A stretch of DNA of 6,549 nucleotides, taken from Dehalococcoidia bacterium UBA1151 (lineage in GTDB: Bacteria > Chloroflexota > Dehalococcoidia > Lucifugimonadales > Lucifugimonadaceae). Below are positions 1 to 5,315 of this stretch, piece by piece (within the stretch, counting starts at the first letter, position 1; each line of letters begins with the position of its first letter). The notes under the pieces are model-generated. The model was not told where the DNA came from, ran no database searches, and saw only the letters and a list, made by a program, of their open reading frames with translations. The stretch spans positions 1 through 6,549 of the forward strand of contig DBZV01000047.1 in assembly GCA_002311865.1 (NCBI GenBank), written 5' to 3'. A program made the translations under genes and the position numbers.

Positions 1-30
1 CCTTTTAAACCTCGTAGACATCACATTCAA
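1..30 (+). repeat. Diverged direct repeat, left copy (cut by window edge)
   Basis: This stretch matches 2886-2915 at 23 of 30 positions in the same orientation, including a shared TAGACA core, and lies outside the SOS operon. Both copies are intergenic. It looks like an old copy of a dispersed intergenic repeat, but the left side is cut by the window edge, so the full unit cannot be defined. Confidence 0.35.
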
Positions 31-58
31 GTCTCTTCCGTACTTCCTATTCGTGGAC

Positions 59-98
59 GGCAAAAACCCTCACATGCTTCGCTCCTCAGGGTGACAGT
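59..98 (+). repeat. Inverted intergenic repeat, left copy
   Basis: Positions 82-98 (CTCCTCAGGGTGACAGT) are an exact 17-nt reverse complement of 2815-2831. The outer parts GGCAAA (59-64) and CCCTCAC (67-73) pair in the same order with TTTGCC (2859-2864) and GTGAGGG (2850-2856). The middle differs in length (40 against 50 nt overall). This is therefore a two-copy inverted repeat bracketing the DUF72-imuB operon. The motif resembles the short intergenic repeats common in environmental Chloroflexota genomes, so it is more likely a dispersed element than the end of a specific transposon. No transposase is present. Confidence 0.6.
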
Positions 99-160
99 TC
101 AGTGGCCGCACTCGTATCTGCCTCCATCTCCACCTCCCTCTCCCCCCTGCCACCAGGCCC

Positions 161-188
161 TTGACGTATAGAACACATGTTCTATTAT
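161..188 (+). promoter_or_regulatory. Sigma70-type promoter of the SOS operon
   Basis: The -35 hexamer TTGACG (161-166, five of six consensus bases) is separated by 16 nt from the -10 hexamer TATTAT (183-188, five of six). Predicted transcription start is near 195, giving a 5' leader of about 45 nt before the GTG start at 240. The spacer is filled by the LexA-type palindrome, so a bound repressor would cover the promoter core. The strength of the match in otherwise GC-rich DNA makes this one of the clearest non-coding signals in the window. Confidence 0.75.
169..184 (+). promoter_or_regulatory. LexA (SOS) box in promoter spacer
   Basis: TAGAACACATGTTCTA is a perfect 7+7 inverted repeat around a 2-nt centre and contains GAAC (171-174), four bases, then GTTC (179-182). 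That is the known LexA/DinR operator form of Bacillus-type and several other LexA proteins (CGAACATATGTTCG-like). It overlaps the -10 hexamer by two bases and lies between -35 and -10, the expected geometry for repression. The downstream operon encodes an ImuB-like mutagenesis protein, a classic LexA target, which independently supports the call. Confidence 0.8.
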
Positions 189-239
189 GGACCATAAGGG
201 CGATTACGCGCACTCCACTCACAAGAGGGACTGCAAAGC

Positions 240-1199
240 GTGCGCCAAAGAGACTCGAAGGCAAAGCGCGCGATGTCACAGGCAGCAATAGAAACAACGA
301 GAGCCAGTGTGGGCGTACCTGCGCGATCGGCTGCCACCACCTCACCTGTTAGCATCGGCACGCCCTCGGCTATCAGCATCGGCACACAGGGCTGGGCGGT
401 GCCGGGCTGGCAGGGACTTCTCTACCCATCTGGCCTGAAGGCAAACAAGCGACTTAGCCTATACGCACGCGTGTTCAACAGCGTAGAGGTCAACAGCACC
501 TTCTACGCACCACCCGCACCAGAGACGGTCAAGCGATGGCTTGCCGATACGCCGCCAGACTTCCGCTTCGCCCTGAAGATGCCACGCTGGATCACCCACG
601 AGCGCCGACTCCGGGTTGGCCCGCGCGATCTCAAGGAGTTCCTGCGAACTGCCGAGCTGTTCGAGGACAAGCTCGGACCAATCCTGATCCAACTGCCGCC
701 CAGCTTCGGTGCGCCCGGACTATCTGTGCTCAGCGAGTTCCTGCGCGATCTACCAGTCGATTCAATGCAGTTCTGCGTGGAAGTGCGACGACCCTCACTC
801 CGATCAGCTGGCGTGCGAAACTTGCTCCACCGACGCGGCGTGGGACTTGTCACAACCAATCTGCTCAATGAGCCGGGTGACGTAGAGGCCATCAGCGGAA
901 TCGCATACCTCAGACTGCTTGGCGGAAGGCGGATTCCGGGCGTCACCACGCCAGATCCATCGCAGATGACCCTGGATGAGTTCGCTATCGAAACAGGTCG
1001 GTGGGCCTCCGCACTGGCGCTCGCGCAAAGAGAACACCCCAAAGGAGAACACAACCTCGAGGCGTACGCATTCGTCTCAAACGACTACTACGGCCCCGGC
1101 ATCCTACCCGCAGCACAGTTGATGAAGCACCTGGGCATCCCAACGCGCCTGCGCTCCGGCTCATTCGGCACCTCGCCCGTCCAGGGAGCGCTGCTGTGA
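240..1199 (+). CDS. DUF72 (YecE-like) domain protein, first gene of SOS operon
   Basis: A 319-residue protein of the DUF72/COG1801 family, which has a TIM-barrel fold and no settled biochemical activity. Family landmarks in order: IGTQGW at residues 47-52, FNSVEVNSTFYAPP at 79-92, FALKMPRWITH at 110-120, LGPILIQLPPSF at 145-156, VEVRRPSL at 180-187, YLRLLGG at 223-229 (usually YxRxHG) and the C-terminal YAFVSNDYYGPG-LPAAQLMKHL block from 276. The GTG start at 240 was chosen because AGAGGGA lies nine bases upstream and the predicted transcript begins near 195. An ATG at 273 (residue 12) is the only later alternative before the domain. The first 46 residues are an unconserved, Ala/Thr/Ser-rich extension. 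No signal peptide or membrane segment is visible, so it is probably cytosolic. It directly follows the LexA-box promoter, and its stop overlaps the start of the ImuB-like gene, so it should be induced and translated with that gene. A role in DNA-damage tolerance is inferred from context only. Confidence 0.88.
   Translation: MRQRDSKAKRAMSQAAIETTRASVGVPARSAATTSPVSIGTPSAISIGTQGWAVPGWQGLLYPSGLKANKRLSLYARVFNSVEVNSTFYAPPAPETVKRWLADTPPDFRFALKMPRWITHERRLRVGPRDLKEFLRTAELFEDKLGPILIQLPPSFGAPGLSVLSEFLRDLPVDSMQFCVEVRRPSLRSAGVRNLLHRRGVGLVTTNLLNEPGDVEAISGIAYLRLLGGRRIPGVTTPDPSQMTLDEFAIETGRWASALALAQREHPKGEHNLEAYAFVSNDYYGPGILPAAQLMKHLGIPTRLRSGSFGTSPVQGALL
1183..1199 (+). promoter_or_regulatory. Ribosome binding site and GTGA coupling site of imuB-like gene
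   Basis: AGGGAG (1183-1188) lies seven bases before GTG at 1196. The GTG shares GTGA (1196-1199) with the TGA stop of the DUF72 gene. This fixes the start of the polymerase-like gene and indicates translational coupling, so the two proteins are probably made in a set ratio. Confidence 0.75.
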
Positions 1200-2410
1200 G
1201 CGCCGCAAAACGTGGCGGCAGGGTAGGGCCGGTGGCATGCGTGCTGATTCCGCACTTTCCGTGGCAAACAGAAGTGCGCCGCAATCCCGATCTGGAAGGC
1301 CAGTCAGCGCTGATCATCAACATCGCATCCAATGGCTCCGGCCGGACAATCCTCGACTGGTCGCCTGATATCGAAGGCGTACTATCGGGAATGCCACTGC
1401 AAGAAGCGCTTTCCCGCAACAAAGGCGCACTGATCATCGAGCCGGATATGTCCCACTACGAAGTCGCATTCGGCCGACTGCTCAAGGCGCTGGAAGAGCG
1501 CTGCCCGGACGTGGAAGACGATGGCCTGGGCAGGGCGTATATAGGCATCTGGGGGCTGGAAGGCCTCTATGGAGACGATGCCCGCGTGGTGCAGATTCTG
1601 GCCAACGCCATCCGGCAGTACGATTTGCGGATAGGCGTTGGCGACAACAAGTGGGTCTCCTACGTGGCCGCATTGCAGAGCGGCCCCAACAGCGGCCGAA
1701 AAGTCACCGGCGACCCCGGAAAATTCATGAGCAAGCTGGCGGTAGACATACTGCCGGTCGACTACCGAATAGTGCAGCGGTTGCATGGATTTGGACTGCA
1801 GAAGCTTGGCGACATCTCAGGGCTTCCGGCAGGCGCTCTTCAGGCGCAGTTCGGCGCCGAGGGAAAGCTGGTCTGGGAACTGGCGAATGGCTTCGATTCA
1901 CGCCCCCTGGTTTCGCGCCGGTCGGAAGAGATCGTCTCTGAATACCTGATGTTCCCGGATGCAACCGTCAGCATGCCAACCATCGTTACCGGTATCGAGA
2001 GCCTGCTCTCGCGATCGTACTCGCGCCCGCAGCTGGCTCAACGGTATGCGCGCCAGGCCGTACTGGAGGCAAACGTACTCCGCCGGCCGCCGTGGACAAT
2101 GCGCGTCGCCTTCAAAGAGCCGGCCGGCGACCGCTCGCACGCGCTTTTCGGCATCAAGACCCGCCTCGACACACTGGAAATTCCCGGCCCGCTGGAAGAC
2201 ATGCGCCTCACGCTCTCAGGCCTCACAGGTGAAGCCGGACAGCAGGGATCAATGTGGACAGAAGTTCGCCGCAGTCAGCAGATGCAGGAAACCATCAGCC
2301 AGCTACAGGCCCGGCTGGGCGTCGCACCGCCAATCTACAAAGTCAGAGAACTGGAACCATGGTCAAGAATTCCGGAGCGGAGACACGCTCTGGTGCAATT
2401 AAGCTCCTGA
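1196..2410 (+). CDS. imuB: ImuB-like, probably inactive Y-family DNA polymerase homologue
   Basis: A 404-residue Y-family (DinB/UmuC-like) protein of the ImuB type, the scaffold subunit of SOS mutasomes that links an error-prone polymerase to the sliding clamp. The N-terminal strand ACVLIPHFPWQTEV (14-27) aligns with the polymerase HVDMDAFFASVE block, but DMD is replaced by LIP. The second acidic motif (YSIDEAFLD in active enzymes) reads YIGIWGLEGLYGD (115-127), without the catalytic D and E. Other blocks are present: GVLSGMPLQEAL (61-72), RIGVGDNKWVSYVAA (145-159, finger/palm helix), a helix-hairpin-helix thumb (LPVDYRIVQRLHGFGLQKLGDI, 186-207), and a little-finger region (about 245-370). 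The C-terminus has RIPERRHALV, typical just before the ImuB tail. Polymerase activity is unlikely. The GTG start has a good ribosome site and is coupled to DUF72. The usual C-terminal tail appears as a separate -1-frame ORF. No ImuA or DnaE2 is nearby. Inclusion in ImuB rather than DinB rests on the missing catalytic residues and context. Confidence 0.85.
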   Translation: MSAAKRGGRVGPVACVLIPHFPWQTEVRRNPDLEGQSALIINIASNGSGRTILDWSPDIEGVLSGMPLQEALSRNKGALIIEPDMSHYEVAFGRLLKALEERCPDVEDDGLGRAYIGIWGLEGLYGDDARVVQILANAIRQYDLRIGVGDNKWVSYVAALQSGPNSGRKVTGDPGKFMSKLAVDILPVDYRIVQRLHGFGLQKLGDISGLPAGALQAQFGAEGKLVWELANGFDSRPLVSRRSEEIVSEYLMFPDATVSMPTIVTGIESLLSRSYSRPQLAQRYARQAVLEANVLRRPPWTMRVAFKEPAGDRSHALFGIKTRLDTLEIPGPLEDMRLTLSGLTGEAGQQGSMWTEVRRSQQMQETISQLQARLGVAPPIYKVRELEPWSRIPERRHALVQLSS

Positions 2411-2754
2411 ACCAACCGGAGCCAGTAGAAGTGCTTACAGACGATGTCGGCAACCCGACATCCGTCTCAGTTCGCATCACCCTGCCCGCAAATAGCCCCA
2501 CCAGTAAGCCAGCGACCAACAACAACGCTCGCAAGCAGCCACCTGGCCCCAGGCGCAGACGATCAACCCGCGTATCAAAAATGCAGACAGTCCAGTTCGT
2601 TGACGATCGCTGGAAGCTGAACGACGAGTGGTGGCGCGGCCCGGAACAGGAGATCGAGCGCATGTACTACTCGCTACTGCTGGAGAACGGCCACCGCGTA
2701 GTCGTCTACCGCGACATGAAAGCCAACAACTGGTACCGCCAGTTTTCGCGGTGA
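2359..2754 (+). CDS. Small ImuB-associated C-terminal domain protein (possible split tail of imuB)
   Basis: A 131-residue basic protein, read from ATG 2359 and overlapping the end of the ImuB-like gene by 52 nt in the -1 frame. It begins with a segment (IKLLNQPEPVEVLTDDVGNP, 14-33) that resembles the sequence directly following PERRxAL in longer ImuB-type proteins. A Pro/Asn/Arg-rich linker follows (about 43-74). The last part is a compact domain with WKLNDEWWRGP (85-95), RMYYSLLLENG (101-111) and VYRDMKANNWYRQ (116-128). This Trp-rich pattern is, to my knowledge, seen at the C-terminus of, or next to, ImuB-type proteins (DUF6504-like). The ATG has only a weak, closely spaced GGA upstream. 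Translation could therefore depend on coupling, on -1 frameshifting from imuB, or on a true frameshift mutation or assembly error that split one gene. Function is unknown; a DNA- or partner-binding tail is plausible from the basic linker and aromatic motif. Confidence 0.7.
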   Translation: MVKNSGAETRSGAIKLLNQPEPVEVLTDDVGNPTSVSVRITLPANSPTSKPATNNNARKQPPGPRRRRSTRVSKMQTVQFVDDRWKLNDEWWRGPEQEIERMYYSLLLENGHRVVVYRDMKANNWYRQFSR

Positions 2755-2814
2755 ACGACCAGTGATCTCGCTCATCACATTGAGATAGTCATTCATCATT
2801 ACGCGCCTATAAGG

Positions 2815-2864
2815 ACTGTCACCCTGAGGAGGGCGGCTCCGCAACCGACGTGAGGGCATTTGCC
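2815..2864 (-). repeat. Inverted intergenic repeat, right copy
   Basis: ACTGTCACCCTGAGGAG (2815-2831) is the exact reverse complement of 82-98, and GTGAGGG (2850-2856) with TTTGCC (2859-2864) continue the match to 59-73. This copy has a longer middle containing the small palindrome GCGGCTCCGC (2833-2842). GGGCGGC (2831-2837) could also pair with GCCGCCC (2875-2881), so the RNA may fold into a hairpin. It lies about 60 nt after the last gene of the SOS operon, where it might help end transcription, though there is no U-tract. Confidence 0.6.
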
Positions 2865-2885
2865 AGCTTCGAACGCCGCCCAAGG

Positions 2886-2915
2886 CCCTTAAAACCCCAT
2901 AGACACCACTCTCAA
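2886..2915 (+). repeat. Diverged direct repeat, right copy
   Basis: It matches 1-30 at 23 of 30 positions in the same orientation. It sits 21 nt beyond the inverted repeat copy, whereas on the left side the order is direct repeat then inverted repeat with a 28-nt gap. The two repeat types are thus found together at both borders of the SOS operon. Confidence 0.35.
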
Positions 2916-2931
2916 ACTCACACCGCCCGAA

Positions 2932-3027
2932 ATGCCGGAAATAGATCCTATAGAGGAATCGGTGCTGTTTCCTGGTAGCCGCCGGGTTTGGTTCTCCTGA
3001 GCCTGTCGAAGGGCACTTTTCCGGCAT
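2932..3027. repeat. REP/MITE-like element with 10-bp terminal inverted repeats
   Basis: ATGCCGGAAA (2932-2941) and TTTCCGGCAT (3018-3027) are perfect 10-bp inverted repeats enclosing 76 bases without coding potential. Near the right end is CCTGAGCCTGTCGAAGGG, a short motif I recognise as recurrent in intergenic DNA of many environmental bacterial genomes, including Chloroflexota. Small size, terminal repeats and lack of an ORF fit a non-autonomous dispersed element. No target-site duplication is obvious. The gene-free stretch 2755-3055 is otherwise filled by this element and the two repeats before it. Confidence 0.4.
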
Positions 3028-3045
3028 CCGACTAGCCCCAACCCC

Positions 3046-3086
3046 AAAAAAAACAAGAACCCGCCACTGTCCTTGTGGCGGGTTCT
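3046..3086 (-). terminator. Rho-independent terminator, minus strand
   Basis: A perfect 12-bp stem (AGAACCCGCCAC at 3056-3067 with GTGGCGGGTTCT at 3075-3086) closes a 7-nt loop. Reading the minus strand, it is followed after two bases by eight Ts (A-run at 3046-3053). There is no T-run on the plus-strand side, so it works in the minus direction only. It lies about 45 nt beyond the stop of the 31-codon minus-strand gene and has no other gene to serve, which is strong evidence that the region is transcribed leftward. Confidence 0.85.
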
Positions 3087-3132
3087 CACGATTGGCGTCA
3101 GCCAATACAAGCAACCGGGGGACAACCGGTTA

Positions 3133-3228
3133 CTAACCAGTATGGACAGAATCGCCATTTCGGATCACAAGAGCCGCGACTATTGAGAGCGCAGCGCCAA
3201 CTCCGATAACAACAACGGCTTTCTTCAT
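3133..3228 (-). CDS. 31-residue single-span membrane miniprotein, function unknown
   Basis: A minus-strand ORF of 32 codons from ATG (3228-3226) to TAG (3135-3133). It begins MKK, continues with a hydrophobic stretch rich in V, A, I, G and L (residues 4-22), and ends RNGDSVHTG. Positive N-terminus, one membrane-length segment and a short polar tail predict a small inner-membrane peptide with its N-terminus in the cytoplasm. AAAGGA lies eight bases before the ATG (plus-strand 3237-3242), an optimal ribosome site, and a strong terminator follows. Three independent signals in the right order make it credible despite its length. I recognise no family. Small membrane regulators, or a hydrophobic toxin-like peptide, are possibilities without specific support. 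There is no cysteine for lipidation. Its promoter would lie in 3250-3390, divergent from the RraA gene; I see no clear one. Confidence 0.55.
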   Translation of the reverse strand: MKKAVVVIGVGAALSIVAALVIRNGDSVHTG

Positions 3229-3306
3229 ATCTGTTGTCCTTTCGGTTTCACGGCAGCCTGGGTCTCGCGCAGTCTCGCCAACGAGATGCAAGTCACGCTC
3301 TCAGAG

Positions 3307-3335
3307 TTACACCGCGCCTTGCTTCGCGCTAGAAT
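3307..3335 (+). promoter_or_regulatory. Possible promoter of the metabolic cluster
   Basis: TAGAAT (3330-3335) matches five of six bases of a sigma70 -10 element, with a poor -35 match (TTACAC, 3307-3312) at 17 nt. Transcription would start near 3342, upstream of the favoured GTG start at 3397 but downstream of the alternative ATG at 3286. The call is weak because of the poor -35. Confidence 0.25.
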
Positions 3336-3396
3336 CTCGGTCGCCCAGTATTCCCTAATCGAAAACCCATCTTCAAAACCCGCGACGGAGCAAATA

Positions 3397-4209
3397 GTGC
3401 AGCTAACACACCCCGACTTCATCAAGGACGTAACCAGCGAGTGGGAAGGTGAGCGCGACGCCAACGGGCGCCCGCTGGTGTCGGACGACATTCTGAAGCG
3501 CATGGAGCTGGTCACCACAGAGGAGGCGTGGGGCGTCTGCCGCCACAACGGCTACAACGACCAGTTCGCTGGCGACTGGAAGATTCTCCACCCGGACCAC
3601 ATACTCGTCGGCAGGGCAGTGACAGCGCGTTACGTGCCGCTTCGCCCCGATATCAACAATGCCATCGACGAGCTGGGCAAAAAAGAAGGCCGCATCGGCG
3701 GCCAGAACTCCTGGGTTATCGACGAACTTGTAGAAGGCGACGCACTGGTCATTGAGATGTTTGGCAAGGTCCGATACGGCACGTTCGCAGGAGACAACCT
3801 CGCTGCCGCGATCAAAGCCAAGGGCAATCGCGGAATGGTTATCGATGGGGGAATAAGGGACACCCAGCGGATACGGGACATACCCGACTTTGGCACGTTT
3901 GTTCGAGGATTCGACCCCACTGCCATCGCCGATCTCACACAGACCGACATCAATGGACCCGTCCGCATTGGAGAGGCCACGTGCATGCCCGGAGACGTGG
4001 TTCTCGGTACATTCTCCGGCGTCATCTTCATCCCCGCGCACCTCGCAGAGGAGGTTGTCGTGCGATCAGAAGAGATTCGCCTGAAGGACCAGTTCGGCCA
4101 GCAGCGCATCGCGGAAGGCGCCTACACACCGGGCGAAGTCGACCGCCAGTTCTCCGACGCCATGAACGAAGATTTCGAGAACTGGAAAAAAGAGCAAGCC
4201 GCTAAGTAG
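3397..4209 (+). CDS. RraA-family protein (aldolase/decarboxylase-like fold)
   Basis: A 270-residue member of the RraA / 'demethylmenaquinone methyltransferase-like' family. Characterised relatives are 4-hydroxy-4-methyl-2-oxoglutarate (HMG/CHA) aldolases with oxaloacetate decarboxylase side activity, or the RNase E regulator RraA. Core signature: GDNLAAAIKAKGNRG from residue 132, then VIDGGIRD (148-155), whose R154 and D155 correspond to the active-site pair. The acidic residue expected three places after this pair in the aldolases is Arg here, so the reaction is uncertain. Upstream blocks LVGRAVTARYVPLRP and GGQNSWVIDELVEGD, and the tail LKDQFGQQRIAEGAYTPGEVDRQ, suit the larger RraA-like subfamily. 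The GTG at 3397 was chosen because GGAG (3387-3390) lies six bases upstream. The ATG at 3286 adds 37 residues with atypical codon use, lacks a good ribosome site and would overlap likely divergent promoter DNA. The next gene starts 64 nt later, suggesting one operon for 2-oxo/2-hydroxy acid metabolism. Confidence 0.82.
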   Translation: MQLTHPDFIKDVTSEWEGERDANGRPLVSDDILKRMELVTTEEAWGVCRHNGYNDQFAGDWKILHPDHILVGRAVTARYVPLRPDINNAIDELGKKEGRIGGQNSWVIDELVEGDALVIEMFGKVRYGTFAGDNLAAAIKAKGNRGMVIDGGIRDTQRIRDIPDFGTFVRGFDPTAIADLTQTDINGPVRIGEATCMPGDVVLGTFSGVIFIPAHLAEEVVVRSEEIRLKDQFGQQRIAEGAYTPGEVDRQFSDAMNEDFENWKKEQAAK

Positions 4210-4273
4210 ACCACCAGGAACCATCCGCCAAACCCTCGATTTAAAACATCCCAGAAGGACAAAAAAACACCGA

Positions 4274-5266
4274 ATGCCCAAGGTTCTTGTTACCCGACGC
4301 ACGTTTGACGAAGCAGCCACGAAGCTACGAGCCGCGGCCGATGTAATCATCTGGGAAGACACGGACTCGCCAGACCACGCGGGCCTGATCGACGCCGTGG
4401 GCGATGTGGACGCCCTCTACGCCCACATCACAAACCAGGTAGACGCCGCAGTGATGGACGCCGCACCCAACCTCAAGATCATCGCCGAGTTCGGCGTGGG
4501 CTACGACAACATCGACGAGGCAGCCGCTACCGAGCGCGGAATCGCCGTCTGTAACACCCCCGGAATCCTCTCGGAGAGCACCGCCGACCTCGCGTTCTCG
4601 CTGATAATGGCCCTGGGCCGACGGATCAACGACCTGCCCGCTATCGTCAAGTCCGGTCAGTGGGGAGACTTCGATCCTCTCGCCTACCTCGCCACCGATA
4701 TCCACCACAAGACACTCGGCATCGTCGGCATGGGACGCATCGGGTCTGAAGTCGCGAAGCGAGCACTCGGATTCGATATGGAAGTGCTCTACTACAATCG
4801 GAATCCACGCACCGATGTCCCGGGAACAATCTACGTAGACTCGATGGAAGAGCTGCTCCAGCGCTCGGATTATGTATCGCTGCACAACCCGCTCACGCCT
4901 CAGACAACCGGCCTCATGTCCACCGAGCAGTTCAAGCTCATGAAACCTACCGCATACTTCGTCAACACCACTCGAGGCCCGGTAGTCGATCAGGACGCGC
5001 TCTACGAGGCGCTCAAGTCTGGTGAAATCGCCGGCGCGGCAATCGACGTCACCGTTCCCGAACCTCTGCCAGCCGACCACCCGCTGCTGACGCTCGATAA
5101 CTGCCTCGTAATGCCCCACGTCGCCAGCGCAACGGGAGATACCCGCCTCAAGATGGCAATGATGTGTGTCGAGAACGTCCTGGCAGGCATAAAAGGCGAA
5201 TGGCCCCCATACTGCGTCAACAGAGAAGCAATCGAAGGCCGAAGCAGACTCGAAGGCAAGGCCTGA
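4274..5266 (+). CDS. D-2-hydroxyacid dehydrogenase, GRHPR/glyoxylate-hydroxypyruvate reductase type
   Basis: A 330-residue NAD(P)-dependent D-isomer-specific 2-hydroxyacid dehydrogenase, full length for the family. Substrate-domain marks: EFGVGYDNID (72-81) and NTPGILSESTADLAF (94-108). The Rossmann signature is GMGRIG (152-157). Catalytic residues: Arg234 in NTTRGPVVD, Glu263 in VPEPLP, and His282 in MPHVASAT. The DVTVPEPLPADHPLLTLDNC stretch and PHVASATGDTR closely match the human GRHPR pattern, favouring reduction of glyoxylate/hydroxypyruvate to glycolate/D-glycerate. After the second beta strand the sequence is YYNRNPR; Arg176, in place of the NAD-selecting acidic residue, suggests NADP(H). 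AAGGA lies about 14 nt before the ATG, slightly long spacing. It is the middle gene of the cluster, with 49 nt to the next gene. Related substrates such as sulfopyruvate cannot be excluded. Confidence 0.92.
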   Translation: MPKVLVTRRTFDEAATKLRAAADVIIWEDTDSPDHAGLIDAVGDVDALYAHITNQVDAAVMDAAPNLKIIAEFGVGYDNIDEAAATERGIAVCNTPGILSESTADLAFSLIMALGRRINDLPAIVKSGQWGDFDPLAYLATDIHHKTLGIVGMGRIGSEVAKRALGFDMEVLYYNRNPRTDVPGTIYVDSMEELLQRSDYVSLHNPLTPQTTGLMSTEQFKLMKPTAYFVNTTRGPVVDQDALYEALKSGEIAGAAIDVTVPEPLPADHPLLTLDNCLVMPHVASATGDTRLKMAMMCVENVLAGIKGEWPPYCVNREAIEGRSRLEGKA

Positions 5267-5315
5267 ATAATTCCAACGTGATACCGTCAGACGAAGTTCT
5301 AGGAGTAAACATCCA

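Noticed and set aside
119..156. Pyrimidine-rich tract upstream of the SOS promoter
   Set aside because: The C/T-rich strand is notable but short and interrupted. No mirror repeat or known site could be supported, so it is not reported as a feature.
1001..1195. Upstream in-frame extension of the ImuB-like gene
   Set aside because: It would overlap the DUF72 gene by about 200 nt and adds an Arg/Pro-rich stretch unlike the family. The GTG at 1196 has AGGGAG at seven bases and a GTGA overlap.
2254..2358. Earlier ATG (2254) for the small tail-domain gene
   Set aside because: The extra 35 residues lie inside the ImuB little-finger coding region and look like an out-of-frame shadow. The family-like sequence begins only after 2359.
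2764..2786. ATCTC/GAGAT hairpin after the SOS operon as a terminator
   Set aside because: It has only five base pairs with a 12-nt loop and no T-run, which is too weak to support.
3286..3396. ATG at 3286 as start of the RraA-family gene
   Set aside because: It has a poor ribosome site, atypical codon third positions and a likely -10 element inside it. GTG 3397 has GGAG at six bases. It is kept only as a possibility.
3403..4041. Minus-strand open frame (212 codons) opposite the RraA gene
   Set aside because: It is antisense to a clear RraA-family protein and has no recognisable motif. Shadow frame.
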